From contig NZ_NKQJ01000014.1 of NCBI RefSeq assembly GCF_002312815.1, positions 1 to 64,000 on the forward strand: DNA of 64,000 bases, read 5' to 3'. The position numbers were made by a program, and so were the translations under genes. The notes beneath the pieces are model-generated. The model was not told the origin of the DNA, searched no databases, and saw only the letters and a program-made list of their open reading frames with translations. The stretch comes from Agaribacterium haliotis. Lineage in GTDB: Bacteria > Pseudomonadota > Gammaproteobacteria > Pseudomonadales > Cellvibrionaceae. Positions 23,496 to 32,645 of the stretch are shown in pieces (positions within the stretch are counted from its first letter, which is position 1; each line of letters starts with the position of its first letter).

Positions 23496-25226
23496 ATGAG
23501 ATTTGTAACCGTTTTCAGTTTGTTTTTTCTACTTATTGTTAGCAAGTTGGCCGCAGCCGAAACAGCGGACATTACCGTCTATGTGGCAAAAGAAATTGTC
23601 ACAATGGATAAAACGCGGCCTACGGCGAAGGCGGTTGCAGTGCGAGATGGGCGCATACTTTCTGTCGGCAGCATGGAGCAATTAGAGCCCTGGTTAAAAG
23701 GGCAAAAATATCGTGTTGATCGGCAGTTTGAAAAGAGCGTTATATTTCCCGGCCTTATTGATGCGCACCTGCATCCTTTGCTTGGAGCGTTGCAGTTAGC
23801 GACAACCTGGATAACCCCCGAGAGTTGGACGGTTGACGGTGTTGAGGTTCCGGCAACGAGGAGCCCGGAGGCTTATTGGTCCGCATTAAAGCAGGCGCTT
23901 TTACAGGATAAAAACAGCGACAGCCCGATATTTATTACCTGGGGTTGGTCTGAGCCCGAGCATGGGCCAATGACACGATCCATGCTCGACAAATTAAATA
24001 GCGATAAACCGATTATGGTTTGGCAGCGCTCAACCCACGAAGCCGTTTTTAACAGCGCTGCACTGGCGTGGATGAAGCTGCACGAAAAAGATATTAAGAA
24101 GGAGCTGCTCGGCGCGGTTGATTATCAACAGGGCCGTTTCTGGGAGGCGGGTTTTTTTGAGGTCGCAGTGCCCAAGCTTGGCCCCTATTTGCTTTCACCG
24201 ACTTTTATTGACTCGAGCTTTGCTAAGTTAAATCGCTACTTGCAAAACAACGGTATAACGACCGTTGCTGATATGGCCTTTGGTACCGTTAATTGGGATT
24301 TAGAGGCGGCGAATTACCAGCGCAACTTGGTCGATGCGAAGGTGAACTACCGCACGGTACTCGTTCCCGACGTATATAAAATTTCTTTATACAAGGGCGG
24401 TTTTGACAAGAGCTTTAAGTTTGTCGACGATTTTATGAGCCAGCCAAGTGAGGTTGCTCAGCTGGTGCACGGCAAACGGGCAAAGTTCTTTAGCGACGGT
24501 GCGATGTTTTCTCAGGCTATGCAGATGCACGAGCCGGGTTATATCGACGGCCATCACGGCGAGTGGATTACGCCCCCCGATGAGTTTTTGCTGTTAATGC
24601 GCAAGTATTGGAATGCGGGTTATCGCATTCATGTGCACTCTAACGGCGATGCCGGCATCGACAATACGCTCGACGCTATGCAGACCTTGCAGTTTGAAAC
24701 ACCGCGCCAGCGTCACCCGCTTGTTGTTGAACACTACGGTTATGCCAACGAGCGTATCAACCGCCGTGTCGCCGAGCTCGGAGCGGCGGTGTCGGCGAAC
24801 CCCTATTATTTGCATTTGCTCGCCGATTCCTACAGCCACGTCGGGCTCGGTGCCGATAGGGCTGCCCGTCTTGTGCCCCTGTCTTTGTTAGTTGATCGAG
24901 ATGTACCGGTGTCGCTGCACAGCGATTTTGGTATGGCTCCCGCTGCGCCTTTGAGCCTAGCCTGGGCGGCGGCGACAAGAACCAGCCTCAGCGGTGAGAA
25001 AAAAGTTCCTCCACGGGCCTTAAGCGTTGACGAGGCGCTGCGAGCAGTGACCGTGGATGCGGCTTATATACTCGGCCTCGAGCAGGATATTGGCAGTATT
25101 GAAGCCGGCAAAAAAGCCGACTTTGTTATCCTGGATAAAAGCCCGTATCGCGCGGGCGCAAAAGCACTAAAAGACTTGCGTATTGTTACGACGGTGTTTG
25201 AAGGGCAGGTCAGGCCGTATCAATAA
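23496..25226 (+). CDS. Exported amidohydrolase, YtcJ-like
   Basis: This 576-residue metal-dependent hydrolase has a signal peptide (about 1-21). It carries the strand-1 metal motif DAHLHP (about residue 88), a further VHSNGD/VVEHYG pair on later strands, LHSDFG near residue 470, and the closing GSIEAGKKADFVILDKSP typical of the superfamily. YtcJ/AepA-type enzymes hydrolyse N-acyl or cyclic amides; the periplasmic location suggests scavenging or detoxification. It is preceded by a tandem repeat array and stands alone. Confidence 0.87.
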   Translation: MRFVTVFSLFFLLIVSKLAAAETADITVYVAKEIVTMDKTRPTAKAVAVRDGRILSVGSMEQLEPWLKGQKYRVDRQFEKSVIFPGLIDAHLHPLLGALQLATTWITPESWTVDGVEVPATRSPEAYWSALKQALLQDKNSDSPIFITWGWSEPEHGPMTRSMLDKLNSDKPIMVWQRSTHEAVFNSAALAWMKLHEKDIKKELLGAVDYQQGRFWEAGFFEVAVPKLGPYLLSPTFIDSSFAKLNRYLQNNGITTVADMAFGTVNWDLEAANYQRNLVDAKVNYRTVLVPDVYKISLYKGGFDKSFKFVDDFMSQPSEVAQLVHGKRAKFFSDGAMFSQAMQMHEPGYIDGHHGEWITPPDEFLLLMRKYWNAGYRIHVHSNGDAGIDNTLDAMQTLQFETPRQRHPLVVEHYGYANERINRRVAELGAAVSANPYYLHLLADSYSHVGLGADRAARLVPLSLLVDRDVPVSLHSDFGMAPAAPLSLAWAAATRTSLSGEKKVPPRALSVDEALRAVTVDAAYILGLEQDIGSIEAGKKADFVILDKSPYRAGAKALKDLRIVTTVFEGQVRPYQ

Positions 25227-25310
25227 ACGTCTAGAAAATTAGCTCACGCTCGCCGGGGCTTGGACTAAAATAAGCAATGTGCTGGAGCCTGTCTACAGAG
25301 GGGAAAAACT

Positions 25311-25637
25311 ATGGCAGTTTTGTGTATTGGTGCTCTGCTTGTCGCTATAGCTGTGTTAGCGATGAGTTTTCATGAACTCTGTGATCGCCTCAAGGATCAC
25401 GATGTTTACAACTGGCACATGCTCGGTGAGCCTCAGGGTTATTCGTTTGTTGACTTAGGAAAAACCTGCGCCGTGTATTCGTGGATCTTGAGCCGGGCCT
25501 ATTTGAGCTCAGACAGTGAGCTGGTTAAGCAAGAGGGCGAGCGTGCGTTGGGGCGGGCGCTGTTTGTTCGCACATCGCTGTTGTCTGGCGCCATCTTACT
25601 CAACGTTGGATTTGTTCTTGCGCTGATGGGTTATTAA
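25311..25637 (+). CDS. Small two-helix membrane protein (UspB-like topology)
   Basis: This 108-residue protein has an N-terminal helix (about 2-22), a hydrophilic middle of about 60 residues and a C-terminal helix (about 86-106). The layout, including an Arg-rich stretch just before the second helix (ALGRALFVRTSLLSG), resembles UspB, but no clear motif proves it. GAGGGG precedes the ATG. Otherwise unknown. Confidence 0.6.
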   Translation: MAVLCIGALLVAIAVLAMSFHELCDRLKDHDVYNWHMLGEPQGYSFVDLGKTCAVYSWILSRAYLSSDSELVKQEGERALGRALFVRTSLLSGAILLNVGFVLALMGY

Positions 25638-25660
25638 GTACTTAGCTGGTTTTAAGCTAT

Positions 25661-25700
25661 AAAACGGGGCGCTTTGCTTTGGCTGGGCGCCCCGTTTTTA
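25661..25700 (+). terminator. Rho-independent terminator
   Basis: AAAACGGGGCGC (25661-25672) pairs with GCGCCCCGTTTTT (25687-25699). The T-run follows directly. Confidence 0.9.
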
Positions 25701-25803
25701 TTTGGGGGCTTAGCCCAGCTCTTGCCTTGCAGCGCATATATTTTAGGCAGTCTTGCCTGTCTTGGTTATAATTCGCGGCCCCTTCATCAATGCAGTAAAA
25801 AAT

Positions 25804-27180
25804 ATGAGCTCTGAGACCCCAGAAACAGTATCTGACGATAGTGCCGGCCAGAAAGTAGGTTTTGTAAGCCTCGGGTGCCCTAAGGCTTTGGTTGATAGTG
25901 AGCGAATACTTACGCAACTGCGTTTAGACGGCTACGACGTTGTACCGAGCTACGATGACGCCGATGTGGTGGTGGTTAATACCTGTGGTTTTATCGACAG
26001 CGCCAAGCAAGAGAGTCTCGATGCCATCGGTGAGGCGATGAAAGAAAATGGCAAAGTCATTGTTACCGGCTGCATGGGCAAAGGCAGTGACGCCGAAGTG
26101 ATCAAGCAGAATTATCCACAGGTGCTGAGTGTAACCGGGCCCGCCGCGTATGAAGAGGTGATGGGAGCCGTACACGAGTACATCCCCGTTCAGCAGCAAC
26201 ACGACCCGCTGGTTGACTTGGTGCCGCCGCAGGGGGTGAAGCTTACTCCGCGCCACTACGCTTATTTGAAGATCAGCGAAGGCTGCAATCACCGCTGCAG
26301 TTTCTGCATCATTCCGGCGATGCGCGGTGATCTGGTTAGCCGCCCAATCGGTGAAGTGCTCGACGAAGCTGAGCGCTTGGTCAAGGCCGGAACTCGTGAG
26401 CTACTGGTCATCTCGCAAGACACCAGCGCCTACGGCGTCGATATGAAATACCGCACCGGTTTTTGGCAGGGCATGCCGGTTAAAACCAAAATGCTCGATA
26501 TGTGCGAGGCCCTTGGCAAGATGGGTGTTTGGACGCGCCTACACTACGTCTACCCCTACCCTCACGTCGACGATGTCATTCCATTGATGGCCGAGGGTAA
26601 GATCCTTCCTTACCTCGATATTCCATTCCAGCACGCGAGCCCACGTATTCTGAAATTGATGAAGCGCCCGGCTCACCAGGAAAAGACTCTCGAGCGCATC
26701 AAGCGCTGGCGCGAGACCTGCCCCGAGCTTGTAATCCGCTCGACCTTTATTGTCGGTTTCCCCGGTGAAACTGAAGAAGATTTTGAACTCTTGCTCGACT
26801 GGCTCAAAGAAGCGCAGTTGGACCGCGTAGGCTGCTTTAAGTACAGCCCGGTTGACGGTGCCCCGGCAAATGAGCTGCCGGATCCGGTACCCGAAACGGT
26901 CAAAGAGCAGCGCTGGCAGCGCTTTATGGCCGTGCAACAGAGTATTAGTGCCGCCAAATTACAGCAGCGCATAGGCTGGGAAATGCAGGTGCTGGTGGAT
27001 GAAGTACACGAAGATGGCTCGGCGACGGCTCGCTCCTACGCCGACGCGCCAGAGATCGATGGTTTGGTTCATGTCGAGGCGGTGCTGCCCAGCGTTCAAG
27101 CTGGCGACTTTATAGATGTTGAGATAACGGCCGCAGACGAATACGACCTGTTTGCCGCTCAGTTGGTAGAGCAAGAATGA
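25804..27180 (+). CDS. rimO: Ribosomal protein uS12 methylthiotransferase
   Basis: This radical-SAM enzyme of 458 residues beta-methylthiolates an aspartate of ribosomal protein S12. The N-terminal MTTase domain has cluster Cys in [18 protein letters not shown] and VTGCMGKG. The radical-SAM motif CNHRCSFC and a C-terminal TRAM domain (about 390-458) follow. RimO rather than MiaB is indicated by [10 protein letters not shown] and [14 protein letters not shown]. The start at 25804 gives the usual length; 17 upstream in-frame codons are unlikely. Confidence 0.97.
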   Translation: MSSETPETVSDDSAGQKVGFVSLGCPKALVDSERILTQLRLDGYDVVPSYDDADVVVVNTCGFIDSAKQESLDAIGEAMKENGKVIVTGCMGKGSDAEVIKQNYPQVLSVTGPAAYEEVMGAVHEYIPVQQQHDPLVDLVPPQGVKLTPRHYAYLKISEGCNHRCSFCIIPAMRGDLVSRPIGEVLDEAERLVKAGTRELLVISQDTSAYGVDMKYRTGFWQGMPVKTKMLDMCEALGKMGVWTRLHYVYPYPHVDDVIPLMAEGKILPYLDIPFQHASPRILKLMKRPAHQEKTLERIKRWRETCPELVIRSTFIVGFPGETEEDFELLLDWLKEAQLDRVGCFKYSPVDGAPANELPDPVPETVKEQRWQRFMAVQQSISAAKLQQRIGWEMQVLVDEVHEDGSATARSYADAPEIDGLVHVEAVLPSVQAGDFIDVEITAADEYDLFAAQLVEQE

Positions 27181-27193
27181 AAAGTTAGAACAA

Positions 27194-27245
27194 GATGTTA
27201 TAGCTGCCGCGCCAGCCCACCCCGGCGCCTATAACATCCTGTTAT
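27194..27245 (+). terminator. Probable terminator hairpin after rimO
   Basis: GATGTTATAG (27194-27203) pairs perfectly with CTATAACATC (27229-27238) around a GC-rich inner arm. A modest T-rich tail follows (TGTTATTTTA). Confidence 0.55.
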
Positions 27246-27376
27246 TTTACGCGCCTTCATTTGCAGATTTATCGCTAGATTATTCCTACAAAGCCTAAGT
27301 GGGTTTTAACTTAGTCCTGCTCGTCCTGATTGCTCGCCTATAGTTAGGTTAAGGCCCAATCGCAGTATGAGGGAGC

Positions 27377-29185
27377 ATGGCGACACAACTCCGCGCAGAA
27401 AATGCCGTACGGCTCGGAAGAAAGATCACGGATCTGCTCTCATCCGGCCCTAAACCTGCAAACTACCTTGCGGGTTTGCTTAATTCTGTACCCGCACTTA
27501 TATCAGCTGTTGATGAAAACGGCCTGGTATTGTTTGCCAGCCCTGAGCATTTAGAACTTAAAGACGTCGCTGAGAGTCTCGACGATGTGCATTTTGTTCA
27601 CCACCTGTTCCCTGCCTTTGTCAGCAAGCGTTTTAAGCCTTCGCTGGTAAAAGCTGTGCTCGAAGGTGGCCTCGAGCACTGGGAGATGAGCGCTTATAAC
27701 AAGCAGGGGCGACCGGTACTCTATAGCATTAGCCACAAAGTCGTGCGTGATGAACACAGTGGCCAGCAGTTGATTTTTACCGTTGGGGTACAGAGCAAGG
27801 CGGCCGATCTTGCCACTGCCACCGTGCTCAAAGAACAGCAGGACAAACTCAGCTACCTCAGTTACCACGACGAGTTGACGGGCCTGGCCAATCGCAGCTT
27901 GTTTTACGACCGTGTGCATAAAAGCCTTATCCGGGCCAAACAGACCAATGGCAACTTTGCGCTTTTGTTATTTGACCTCGATCGCTTTCGCAATATTAAC
28001 GACAGCTTAAGTCACGAAGCGGGCGACCAGCTGTTAAAGGCTGTAGCCCGGCGCCTGCAAGAAGAGCTTCGCGATACGGACACCGTTGCGCGCTTGGGGG
28101 CCGATGAGTTTGTGGTCATACTTGAAAACATTGAGCGCCCGCGCGATATCGAGAATATTGCCGATAAATTATCCCGACGCGTCTCTGAGCCTGTGGAGCT
28201 AGAGGGCCATGAGCTGCGCTGTACAGCGAGCATAGGCATCAGCCTATATCCAAAAGACGGCGACAGCATTGATCAGTTGCTTAAATACGCTGATCTGGCG
28301 ATGAACAGGGCCAAGCTTAAAGGTAAAAACCGCACTCAGTTTTACGTTAAAGCGATGGCCGATAACGCTGTTAATTATTTACTGCTCGAAAATGATCTGC
28401 GCAGGGCCATTAATGACGAAGAGCTGTGTTTGCAATATCAGCCTCAGATCGATTTAAGCAGCGGGAGAATTTGTGGGCTCGAAGCGCTGGTGCGCTGGCA
28501 GCACAAAAAACGGGGCATGGTCAGCCCAGGCGAATTTATACCTCTGGCCGAAGAAACGGGGCTGATTGAGCCTCTGGGGGCCTGGGTATTGTACCGCGCC
28601 TGCAGCCAGTTCCAGAGCTGGTTGATGCAGGGTATTAACTTTGGCAAAGTGGCGGTGAATTTGAGCCCGCTGCAGTTTCGCCAGGATCACATTGAGCAGC
28701 ACATTGTGAAAACACTGCTCGAGACACGCTTATCACCTGAGTATCTCGAGCTTGAACTAACCGAGAGCTGCGCCATGGAAAATGCAGCCGAAACCATACA
28801 GGTGCTGAACTGTTTAGCTGAGATGGGCCTGGGCCTTGCCATCGATGACTTCGGTACCGGCTACTCCTCACTGGCTTACCTTAAGCGCTTTCCCATTAAT
28901 AAACTTAAGATCGATAGAAGTTTTGTAAAAGATATCGATGTCAACGAGTCCGACGCGTCGATCGCCAAATCGGTAATTGATTTAGCCCACAACATGAACC
29001 TGCGTGTGGTGGCAGAAGGCGTGGAGCGGGCTAGTCAGTGTCAGTGGCTCAGTGAGTGGGGCTGCGATCAGGTTCAGGGTTTTTATTTCGCGAAACCCAT
29101 GAACCAAGAGGCGCTGCTAGCGCTGACCAACGACACACAGAAGTGCGAAAAGAATGAGGCTGGTGTTCGCCTGCTGCTGCCGTAA
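27377..29185 (+). CDS. PAS-GGDEF-EAL cyclic-di-GMP signalling protein
   Basis: This 602-residue cytoplasmic protein has a PAS-like sensor (about 30-150), a GGDEF domain (about 170-330) and an EAL phosphodiesterase domain (about 345-590). The cyclase motif reads GADEF rather than GGDEF, which may weaken or keep activity. The EAL domain keeps EAL (CGLEALVRWQ), ENTA-like metal residues, DDFGTGYSS and EGVE. A net c-di-GMP phosphodiesterase is more likely. Its last 137 bases overlap the convergent flavodoxin-like gene. Confidence 0.92.
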   Translation: MATQLRAENAVRLGRKITDLLSSGPKPANYLAGLLNSVPALISAVDENGLVLFASPEHLELKDVAESLDDVHFVHHLFPAFVSKRFKPSLVKAVLEGGLEHWEMSAYNKQGRPVLYSISHKVVRDEHSGQQLIFTVGVQSKAADLATATVLKEQQDKLSYLSYHDELTGLANRSLFYDRVHKSLIRAKQTNGNFALLLFDLDRFRNINDSLSHEAGDQLLKAVARRLQEELRDTDTVARLGADEFVVILENIERPRDIENIADKLSRRVSEPVELEGHELRCTASIGISLYPKDGDSIDQLLKYADLAMNRAKLKGKNRTQFYVKAMADNAVNYLLLENDLRRAINDEELCLQYQPQIDLSSGRICGLEALVRWQHKKRGMVSPGEFIPLAEETGLIEPLGAWVLYRACSQFQSWLMQGINFGKVAVNLSPLQFRQDHIEQHIVKTLLETRLSPEYLELELTESCAMENAAETIQVLNCLAEMGLGLAIDDFGTGYSSLAYLKRFPINKLKIDRSFVKDIDVNESDASIAKSVIDLAHNMNLRVVAEGVERASQCQWLSEWGCDQVQGFYFAKPMNQEALLALTNDTQKCEKNEAGVRLLLP

Positions 29186-29771
29186 TGGTTTCTCCGTGTA
29201 AGGCGCTTGCATGAGCGCTTGGAATATTCCCCGGTGCGGTGAAATAATCGCTGAGGTGGCGCTTATAGGCGTGTTCAACCCAGCTCGTCGATGCAAACAA
29301 GATATCGTCGGCGTGAAAAGTCTGCAGCTGTTTGTTGATGCCAGCGTAGCGGCTGCTCAAGATTAGCGGCTGCAGTAGTTGATCAATATGGTCAATCCCG
29401 TCGATTAGTTCACCGTTGCCCAGGCGCTCCTTTTTAAGGTTTGAAGCCGTGACAATCATAAAGTGTTTATTGTTATCCTCACTGCAGGCCTGATCGTTGC
29501 CGTATAGGTCTTGCAATAAAACGAGGTCGAGCCAGCTAAGCATTGGTGCGGGCACGTTAAACCAAAAAAGCGGGGTGATGTAAATCAAGGTATCGGCCCA
29601 CGCAACTTTTTGCTTCTCTTTTTCAGTTTGCCAGTGATGGTTGACGTCGCTAATTTGAGTTTCGTGGCCGGCAGCCACAAGGCTCGCTTCGCTTGTTGTC
29701 AGTAACTTCTGATTAAGCTTAGTTTTGCTGTCGTAGAACGGGTGCCCAGCGGCAACAAGTAAAACTTTCAC
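29049..29771 (-). CDS. Flavodoxin-fold NAD(P)H oxidoreductase (MdaB/KefF-like), extended C-terminus
   Basis: This 240-residue protein belongs to the NQO/flavodoxin-fold quinone reductase family. It shows LLVAAGHPFYDSKT (FMN phosphate site), ITPLFWFNVPAPMLSWLDLVL and the central YGND region. Family homology appears to end near residue 190. The last about 45 residues (HGETITAAAGEHQPH onward) are encoded antisense to the EAL gene and look non-conserved, as if an original stop was lost. A true C-terminal extension cannot be excluded. Confidence 0.78.
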   Translation of the reverse strand: MKVLLVAAGHPFYDSKTKLNQKLLTTSEASLVAAGHETQISDVNHHWQTEKEKQKVAWADTLIYITPLFWFNVPAPMLSWLDLVLLQDLYGNDQACSEDNNKHFMIVTASNLKKERLGNGELIDGIDHIDQLLQPLILSSRYAGINKQLQTFHADDILFASTSWVEHAYKRHLSDYFTAPGNIPSAHASALHGETITAAAGEHQPHSFRTSVCRWSALAAPLGSWVSRNKNPEPDRSPTH

Positions 29772-29879
29772 ATCATGCCTCCATGTATAGGCCTTGTTAG
29801 TACAGTTATTATTGTGACTGTACTGTGACAGGAAAGTTCACGTGTTATTTATTTGGTGGGCCTGCTGCCATGGAGGTGC

Positions 29880-30374
29880 TTAAGATCGGGGCTGTTTCCA
29901 GTTGTTATTGATAAGTGCCCAGCGGTGATGATCTTTCCAGCCGCGACCGCCGATGTTTAGGTAGGCTTTAGAGCAGCCTTCGAACTCAAAGCCTGCACTT
30001 TGTACCAGCGCGAGTGAGGCTGCGTTATCCGGTTGGATATTGGCCTCGATGCGATGTAAAGTAAGCTCTTCAAAGGCGTAGTTGATAAACAACGCTAAAC
30101 CCTGGCGCATATAGCCTTTGCCTTGCCACGGGTGAAAGGCTTCATAGCCCAAGTACGCCGAATGGAAATAACCGCGCATTAAACCCGATAAATTAAATGT
30201 GCCAACAATACTGTTGTCGTTTTGTAGGCACAATAAGCGCCGGTAGCTGTCTTGCAGAAAATACTCGATGTGTTTAGGGGCAAAGCTCCAGGGTTCGTGG
30301 AAATAACGGCTGTCTTTGTAAAGCTGCTGAAGCTTATCGAGATCTGAAACTGAAACTTTTCTTAAAGTAAGCAC
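29880..30374 (-). CDS. GNAT acetyltransferase, RimJ/RimL type
   Basis: This 164-residue acetyltransferase of the RimJ/RimL/SpeG group has AFHPWQGKGYMRQGLALFINYAF (acetyl-CoA site, about 82-104), HRIEANIQPDNAASLALVQSAGF, and GCSKAYLNIGGRGWKDH. That layout is typical of ribosomal-protein N-terminal acetyltransferase relatives. The true target is unknown. Confidence 0.87.
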   Translation of the reverse strand: MLTLRKVSVSDLDKLQQLYKDSRYFHEPWSFAPKHIEYFLQDSYRRLLCLQNDNSIVGTFNLSGLMRGYFHSAYLGYEAFHPWQGKGYMRQGLALFINYAFEELTLHRIEANIQPDNAASLALVQSAGFEFEGCSKAYLNIGGRGWKDHHRWALINNNWKQPRS

Positions 30375-30525
30375 AATGAATATTATTGTCAGTAGTTGTT
30401 GTGGCCTGATTGTAATAGGCGTGCTTAGTTTAGCGTTTGCCCGGTGATGACGATAGTGTATAGCAGCAGAGCCGCTTAGAGATATGCGCTGCGCTCGAAC
30501 GTCAAGGCCGGCGCGAACAAGGTTT

Positions 30526-31350
30526 TTATAGCTGTTTTAACTGGCGCCGGACTTGGTCGCGATAGCTTCGGCTTACTTTTAAGCTGCGCCCGCTCACTAG
30601 CTGCAAGTGAAGTTCGCCGCTGCTGTCATTGTTCCACGAGCTGACCTTTTCTAAATTGACAACGGTGGAGCGATGTATGCGCAAGAAGTTCAAACCGTCG
30701 AGCTGTTTTAATAGCGCTTTCATGGTTGAGCGAACAACGTGAGTCTGCTCGTGTTGATGTACACACATATAGTCGCCGGCGGCTTCGACCAGGTCAATTT
30801 CGCTGGTATTGACCCGTTTGGTGACGTGGCCGTCTTTGATGCTGATGCTTTTTTCCTGTGTACTGTTTTTGGATTTAAGCGCAGAAATGGACTCAAGCGT
30901 CGAGTCAAATGAACTTAAGTTAAGCTGTTGAATGTTTTTTGCAAAATCTGAATTTTCAAAAAGCAATTTTTGCTTGGCAATATCTAAACGCAGTTTGTTA
31001 ATGCACTGCTCAAGTCTTTGTTCATTTACCGGTTTAAGTAAATAATCCAGAGCGTTTGCCTCGAAGGCTTCGATCGCGTAATCGTTGTAAGCCGTTACGA
31101 AAACAATAGCTGGTAATTGTTGCTGTTTTAGTAGCTGTTGTACAAGTTGCATGCCGTTCATACCCGGCATGGCAATATCGAGGAACACCAAGTCGGGTTG
31201 GTGCTTGTTGATTTCTTCAAGCGCACTGCGGCCACTACCTGCCTCGGCGATAACAACTAAATCTTGGTACTGTTGCAGGCGAACTCTCATGCCGCGCCGC
31301 GCCAGCGGTTCATCGTCAACAATGATGCAGCGTATTTTACTTGTGTTCAT
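30526..31350 (-). CDS. LytR/AlgR-family response regulator (LytTR DNA-binding)
   Basis: This 274-residue regulator has a receiver domain (IIVDDEPLARRGM; phospho-acceptor D58 in LVFLDIAMPG; KPV lysine in YLLKPVNEQRLE). It is linked to a C-terminal LytTR domain (about 170-272) with ISIKDGHVTKRV, FLRIHRSTVVNL and SGRSLKVSRSYR. The ATG at 31350 overlaps the kinase gene by 14 bases, so translation is coupled. The longer upstream frame is only the opposite reading of the kinase end. Confidence 0.93.
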   Translation of the reverse strand: MNTSKIRCIIVDDEPLARRGMRVRLQQYQDLVVIAEAGSGRSALEEINKHQPDLVFLDIAMPGMNGMQLVQQLLKQQQLPAIVFVTAYNDYAIEAFEANALDYLLKPVNEQRLEQCINKLRLDIAKQKLLFENSDFAKNIQQLNLSSFDSTLESISALKSKNSTQEKSISIKDGHVTKRVNTSEIDLVEAAGDYMCVHQHEQTHVVRSTMKALLKQLDGLNFLRIHRSTVVNLEKVSSWNNDSSGELHLQLVSGRSLKVSRSYRDQVRRQLKQL

Positions 31351-32407
31351 TAAGGTTGAACTCCAGTGGCAGGCTGATGATGGCTTCAAAGCCAGAGTTC
31401 TTTCCATGCAAATTTTGCATGTAGAACTCAAAGCGCTCGGGGTAAAGTGTTTGCAGGCGCTCGCGAATATTCTTAAGGCCAACACCACTTCCACTACTGA
31501 TCTGACCCTGGCTTAAATCTGCACCCGGGCCGTCGTCGTAAACACAAAGCTCTAGTTGATTGAGTTTTTTTCTCGCCCGAATGCCTATTAAGCTGGCATC
31601 TTCATCAATAGCAATGGCGTGTTTGATGGCGTTTTCTATCAGCGGCTGAAGAATTAAGCTTGGAACTAAAGCCTGTTCGCAATTTTTGTCGATCTGCCAC
31701 TCAACTTCGAGGCGATCACAGAAGCGTACCTGCTCAATCTGCAAGTACAGTTGCAGCATGTGAACTTCCTGCTGAAGTTCGACCAGCTGAAGCGGGTCAC
31801 TGTCGAGCGAGCAGCGCAAAAACTCACTGAGCTTGACGGTCATGTCGTTGGCGTTTTTTCTCTCGTCAATTAAAATCAAACTGGAAATCGCGTTGAGCGT
31901 ATTGAATAGGAAGTGCGGGTTAAGCTGATAGCGAAGCATCTTTAGCTGGGCTTGATGTGCGACACTACTCAGGTGTAAAGCTCGATGTTTTTGCATTTGC
32001 AGCTGCTGATTAAAAATCACGACAAAATAAATAAGGCTCCAGCACAGCATAATAAAAAAGCCCCACAGCAAGTGCTGGGCGTAGCTCAACCACTCTTTGC
32101 TGGCAAAGCTGCCAAAATACAAGTACTCGCCAAACAGGTTTTTACTGAAAATAAACACCGCAGCGCCGATATAACACGCCTCAAGTACAACAATAATCTG
32201 TACCCAGATTGCTTTATTACTTAAGTATTGATAGAGCGGCCTGAGTGCGCTGCTAATCAAAAAACCGAGCAAACCAACAAAGGCGACATTGAGGCTGGCC
32301 TTCAGCTGTAAACCGTCAGTAATGGCATAGCCGGTGATATGAACGAGCGTAAATAAACACCAGCCTAGAATCTGGCAAACAATAAAACGGTATTTCTGGC
32401 GGAGCAT
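31337..32407 (-). CDS. LytS/AlgZ-type membrane sensor histidine kinase
   Basis: This 356-residue kinase of the His_kinase (PF06580) class has four hydrophobic helices (about 10-30, 40-57, 68-90, 108-132). The H-box is LRYQLNPHFLFNTLNAISSL with His165, followed by an N-box (ILQPLIENAIKHA) and G box (YDDGPGAD). The class typically works with LytTR regulators, encoded directly downstream. A strong hairpin separates it from the upstream glycosidase-like gene, so separate transcription is likely. Confidence 0.92.
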   Translation of the reverse strand: MLRQKYRFIVCQILGWCLFTLVHITGYAITDGLQLKASLNVAFVGLLGFLISSALRPLYQYLSNKAIWVQIIVVLEACYIGAAVFIFSKNLFGEYLYFGSFASKEWLSYAQHLLWGFFIMLCWSLIYFVVIFNQQLQMQKHRALHLSSVAHQAQLKMLRYQLNPHFLFNTLNAISSLILIDERKNANDMTVKLSEFLRCSLDSDPLQLVELQQEVHMLQLYLQIEQVRFCDRLEVEWQIDKNCEQALVPSLILQPLIENAIKHAIAIDEDASLIGIRARKKLNQLELCVYDDGPGADLSQGQISSGSGVGLKNIRERLQTLYPERFEFYMQNLHGKNSGFEAIISLPLEFNLNEHK

Positions 32408-32578
32408 CGATTTTTGCTGGCCCTGAAGGTATTAATTTTGTTGCTCAGCCCGGCTCTTAAGCTCGCTGCCTGAGCGCTGCCCGCGGCTGAGCTCAGTAGG
32501 CGCCCAGCGCAGGTCTGGCAACTATATCACTGCTCGGGGCCTATCCCCACGTTATTAGTCGTGGCGAAGCTGTCGTTT

Positions 32579-32606
32579 AACGCAGGGCCAATGTTGGCCC
32601 TGCGTT
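32579..32606. other. Perfect 13-bp-arm hairpin
   Basis: AACGCAGGGCCAA (32579-32591) pairs perfectly with 32594-32606. The T-tract is short (TTT) on the plus side and absent on the minus side. It lies just past the end of the barrel-like lipoprotein gene and before the kinase gene, so it may block read-through or protect the upstream mRNA 3' end. Confidence 0.75.
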
Positions 32607-32645
32607 TGCCACCGAATTATCTTGCTCTCATTCGGCACACAGCGA

